34,015 bases of DNA from the NCBI GenBank assembly GCA_026415575.1, contig JAOAGV010000046.1:1-34015 (forward strand), in the 5' to 3' direction. Every line of letters begins with the position of its first letter. Position 1 is the first letter of the stretch. The stretch is from Candidatus Sumerlaeia bacterium. Its GTDB lineage: Bacteria; Sumerlaeota; Sumerlaeia; JADFCW01. The notes under the pieces were generated by a model, which was given only the letters and a program-made list of their open reading frames with translations, ran no database searches and had not been told where the DNA came from. A program made the translations under genes and the position numbers. This document shows, piece by piece, positions 31,981 to 34,015 of the stretch.

Positions 31981-33678
31981 TTATCGGTCTTCATTCTCCG
32001 GCAGCGTTACCACGGCCCGCTCTGGAAGGATTTTTTGCTGTTTGACCAGCGCCGTGTGACAGCGGTATTCGCACAAGCCGCAGCCGACGCATTTTTCGCG
32101 GTCAACAAACGGCGCGCGGATTCGGCTCATCCGGTCGAGTTCCTCCTCTGAGAAAATCCCCGCCGGAATTTTACCGGTATCTATTGTAATCTCGCGCATT
32201 TCGATGGCGTGATAGCCGGCCGCCTTGCACTCATCGTAGCACAATTGACAGTCGCGTTCGCCGCGATGGGGCAAACACAACCCCGGCTTGATCACGGCCA
32301 GACCCATGCGGGTTTTGCGTTTGACCTCGATCGGCAGCGGGCGGATCGCCCGCGTCGGACAGACCAGCGTGCAGAAGTTGCAATCCTGATGGCAGCCGGC
32401 ATGGGTGGGCACCACGACCGGCGTCCATAGCGCCTCGATGCCGCCCTCCAGTCCGGCCGGATGCAGCACGGGGCCGGGACAGACCTTGAAACATTCACCG
32501 CAGCGGATGCATAGATCGAGAAATTGATCTTCGGGCACACTGCCGGGCGGACGCAGCAGCTTGGCCCGGGGGTGAAATCCATCGGCCAGTCCGGAACGCA
32601 CGGCGAGGGCAAACGCTGCACCGCCGGCGGCCGATAGAACAAATCCGCGCCGGGAAAGAAGCGGGGGCGCCCCCACCCTGCGCGTCATGGTCGCGCGTTC
32701 TGCTACAATCGGCCTCATCGGAAAGCGAATCGCTGCGGACAGACAGGCGCGGGCGCAGGTCTGGCAGAATGCGCACTCCGTTGGGCGTGTGGAAAAGTCC
32801 GGCTCGATGGCTCCGAATGAACACACCTCAACACATCGGCCGCATTGACTGCACCGGCCCTCGACCTTTCGCTCGGTCAACCGCAGCAGGCTTGCCGCCG
32901 AAAACATCGCACCGGTCGGGCACAGATGCCGGCACCAGAACCGCCGCCCAAAGACCGTCAGCAGAAAAACCGCCGCAAACAAAGCCACCGACAGATGGAA
33001 CGTCCAGCTTTCCGGCCTCAATTGGGCCCAATTTTTCATCAAGCCCAGCTGCAGCCGCCCCGCCGTGAACATCATCCCCCGCGTCAGTACCGGAATGGCC
33101 GAAAAAAATCCCGACAGAAGCACACCGAAGATCGAGGACACAAGGACGGCGACAAGGATGCCGTAGCGGAGGGATTTTAGATTTTGACTCTTGGATTTTG
33201 GAGTGGAAACGGGAGATTCCAACGACTTCTGCAGATGGTTTTTCCGGGAAGTGTTTTCTGCTATTTTGCGGAGCCGGTGAATTGGGCGGGCCAGCCAGTC
33301 GGCGGCGTCTATCAAAGTCCCCAGAGGGCAAATCCATCCGCAAAAAACCGCTCCGCCGACAAAAGCCGCCCCCACGGCCACCATCGTCATGCTCATCCAG
33401 TAAAAGGCGCTCAGGTCGTCCTGCTCGCTGAGAAGCCGGAGACCAAGAAAAGCGTTGCGGATCAGTCCGAAAACACCTAGGCAGGAACTGACAACCAGAA
33501 AGAAAACAATCAAACTGACCGCTTGGATGACGAACCGCCAGACTTGGCGTCGCCGGCGAACCAACATGGCCGCCGTGGCCAGAATGCACAAACCGAGAAA
33601 AGCGGCCAGTTCGACATAGCTTTGCTCGAACGGGGCTAGAACGCGGTCGAAGAGTTTCCAGACGTAGAATTGCTGCAT
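31981..33678 (-). CDS. Fused NapH-like / NapG(MauM)-like iron-sulfur membrane protein with internal Tat motif (565 aa)
   Basis: The N-terminal half resembles NapH, a quinol dehydrogenase membrane component: hydrophobic helices at about 20-40, 48-70, 93-115, 172-192 and 226-245, with FCGWICPLG (112-120) and WCRHLCPTG (248-256). Two 4Fe-4S motifs follow: CSQCGRCVEVC (276-286) and CAFCQTCARAC (302-312). Then comes LSRRGFVLSAAGGAAFALAV (341-360), a twin-arginine motif plus hydrophobic stretch, and four more cluster motifs as in NapG/MauM: CIRCGECFKVC (390-400), C429/C433/C436/C440, C468/C477/C480/C484, and CVGCGLCEYRC (530-540). The start at 33678 has GTGGGA about 9 bases upstream; an earlier ATG at 33753 is less likely. 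Residues 158-170 are encoded by GATTTTGGATT-type repeat DNA. Likely role: passing electrons from quinol to a periplasmic acceptor not encoded here. Confidence 0.88.
   Translation of the reverse strand: MQQFYVWKLFDRVLAPFEQSYVELAAFLGLCILATAAMLVRRRRQVWRFVIQAVSLIVFFLVVSSCLGVFGLIRNAFLGLRLLSEQDDLSAFYWMSMTMVAVGAAFVGGAVFCGWICPLGTLIDAADWLARPIHRLRKIAENTSRKNHLQKSLESPVSTPKSKSQNLKSLRYGILVAVLVSSIFGVLLSGFFSAIPVLTRGMMFTAGRLQLGLMKNWAQLRPESWTFHLSVALFAAVFLLTVFGRRFWCRHLCPTGAMFSAASLLRLTERKVEGRCSQCGRCVEVCSFGAIEPDFSTRPTECAFCQTCARACLSAAIRFPMRPIVAERATMTRRVGAPPLLSRRGFVLSAAGGAAFALAVRSGLADGFHPRAKLLRPPGSVPEDQFLDLCIRCGECFKVCPGPVLHPAGLEGGIEALWTPVVVPTHAGCHQDCNFCTLVCPTRAIRPLPIEVKRKTRMGLAVIKPGLCLPHRGERDCQLCYDECKAAGYHAIEMREITIDTGKIPAGIFSEEELDRMSRIRAPFVDREKCVGCGLCEYRCHTALVKQQKILPERAVVTLPENEDR
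33171..33205 (-). repeat. GATTTTGGATT-type repeat inside the NapHG fusion, copy C
   Basis: The plus strand reads GGGATTTTAGATTTTGACTC then TTGGATTTTGGAG. In frame on the minus strand it encodes STPKSKSQNLKS in a cytoplasmic loop between the CGWICP site and the next helix. It shares CAAAATCTAAAA with the addB copy A. Confidence 0.6.
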
Positions 33679-34015
33679 GCGGCAAAATCCCACGTGCGAA
33701 GCGGACCTTCGCAACCGAAAAAAAGTATGGGAAAGACAGGCTGCGGCAATCAAGCCAAGAATAAGAACTATTCTCGATTTTTTATCCGTTGCAATACCCC
33801 GTGGAGCATTGTCAGCAGCGTATGTAGCTTCACCTTAGCGGGAGTTTTTCCCGCGATTCCCCACACCAAATCAGGGACTACATATTAGCCAAAGCATGAA
33901 ACGGTTGACTGGCCATCCACCTTCGGCGGTTAGGCAGCAAATCTCTGGCCGCTGACGAGGGATATCTCCGTCTTTGCGACCGAAGGTGTTGTGAGAAATG
34001 CGGGCTATCACCTTT
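33679..34015. other. Terminal intergenic/unassigned region
   Basis: About 340 bases to the window end. It contains the hairpin GCGGGA-GTTTT-TCCCGC (33838-33854). It also has a 9-bp inverted repeat CACCTTCGG / CCGAAGGTG (33918-33926 and 33980-33988) that encloses the near-palindromic GACGAGGGATATCTCCGTC (33954-33972). Two overlapping minus-strand frames stay open from the edge to stops at 33878 and 33871, but neither has a recognisable product. The region could be the end of a gene or a structured RNA outside the window. Confidence 0.35.

Noticed and set aside
33900-34015. Possible glycine riboswitch (GCCGAAGG on the minus strand)
   Set aside because: Only the short GCCGAAGG matches; the GGGGCAA and CTCTCAGG parts are missing, and there is no glycine gene next to it.

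Overview
The window is a piece of a G+C-rich bacterial chromosome. It opens with the 3' end of an rRNA operon (23S tail, spacer, 5S) and continues with about two dozen protein genes. Tat- or Sec-exported sugar isomerases, beta-propellers, cellulase-like glycosidases and a ThuA protein suggest a polysaccharide- or glycoside-degrading bacterium of the Planctomycetota/Verrucomicrobiota/Kiritimatiellota/Sumerlaeota/Hydrogenedentota kind. Ferredoxin, acetate kinase and a NapH/NapG-type iron-sulfur membrane protein fit an anaerobic or facultative life. The phylum is an inference; a search with the 23S tail would settle it.

Layout. 1-656 (+): rRNA. 1057-12986 (+): a secreted SGNH-like protein; a group with an LPLAT/DUF374 acyltransferase, RNase PH, a prenyl diphosphate synthase and a GT4 glycosyltransferase; then a sugar-related group with a Tat-exported TIM-barrel epimerase/isomerase, a secreted propeller, a secreted glycoside hydrolase and a Tat-exported fucose/arabinose-isomerase-like protein. 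13145-21859 (-): AddB nuclease, a second paralogous propeller, and the branched-chain amino acid operon ilvB-ilvN-ilvC. 22155-25194 (+): a 3-hydroxyacyl-CoA dehydrogenase homologue, acetate kinase, and the house-cleaning NTPase RdgB. 25221-28707 (-): 2[4Fe-4S] ferredoxin, a probable lipoprotein, a ThuA-like protein and a cellulase-like protein. 29241-31895 (+): a PfkB sugar kinase homologue, a DoxX-like membrane protein and a polysaccharide deacetylase. 31981-33678 (-): a fused NapH-NapG-type iron-sulfur protein.

How the genes may work together. The exported hydrolases, propellers and isomerases look like an extracytoplasmic sugar-processing set, repeated in smaller form at 25-28 kb. ilvBNC gives valine/isoleucine precursor synthesis. 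ackA supplies ATP from acetyl phosphate. The NapHG fusion could move electrons from quinol to an unidentified periplasmic acceptor.

Most notable signals. (1) A GATTTTGGATT-type interspersed repeat occurs between genes and also in frame inside two proteins, twice in AddB and once in the NapHG fusion. (2) A REP/BIME-like inverted-repeat element lies at 28.9 kb. (3) A polytopic membrane protein carries an internal Tat motif at a topologically sensible place. (4) Three metabolic enzymes are changed at positions normally invariant: PfkB catalytic Asp to Arg, 3-hydroxyacyl-CoA dehydrogenase active-site Asn to Thr, and the KARI cofactor loop. (5) Palindromes are densely clustered in the 7.5-7.7 kb gap. 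No CRISPR array, intact insertion sequence, prophage or tRNA was seen.
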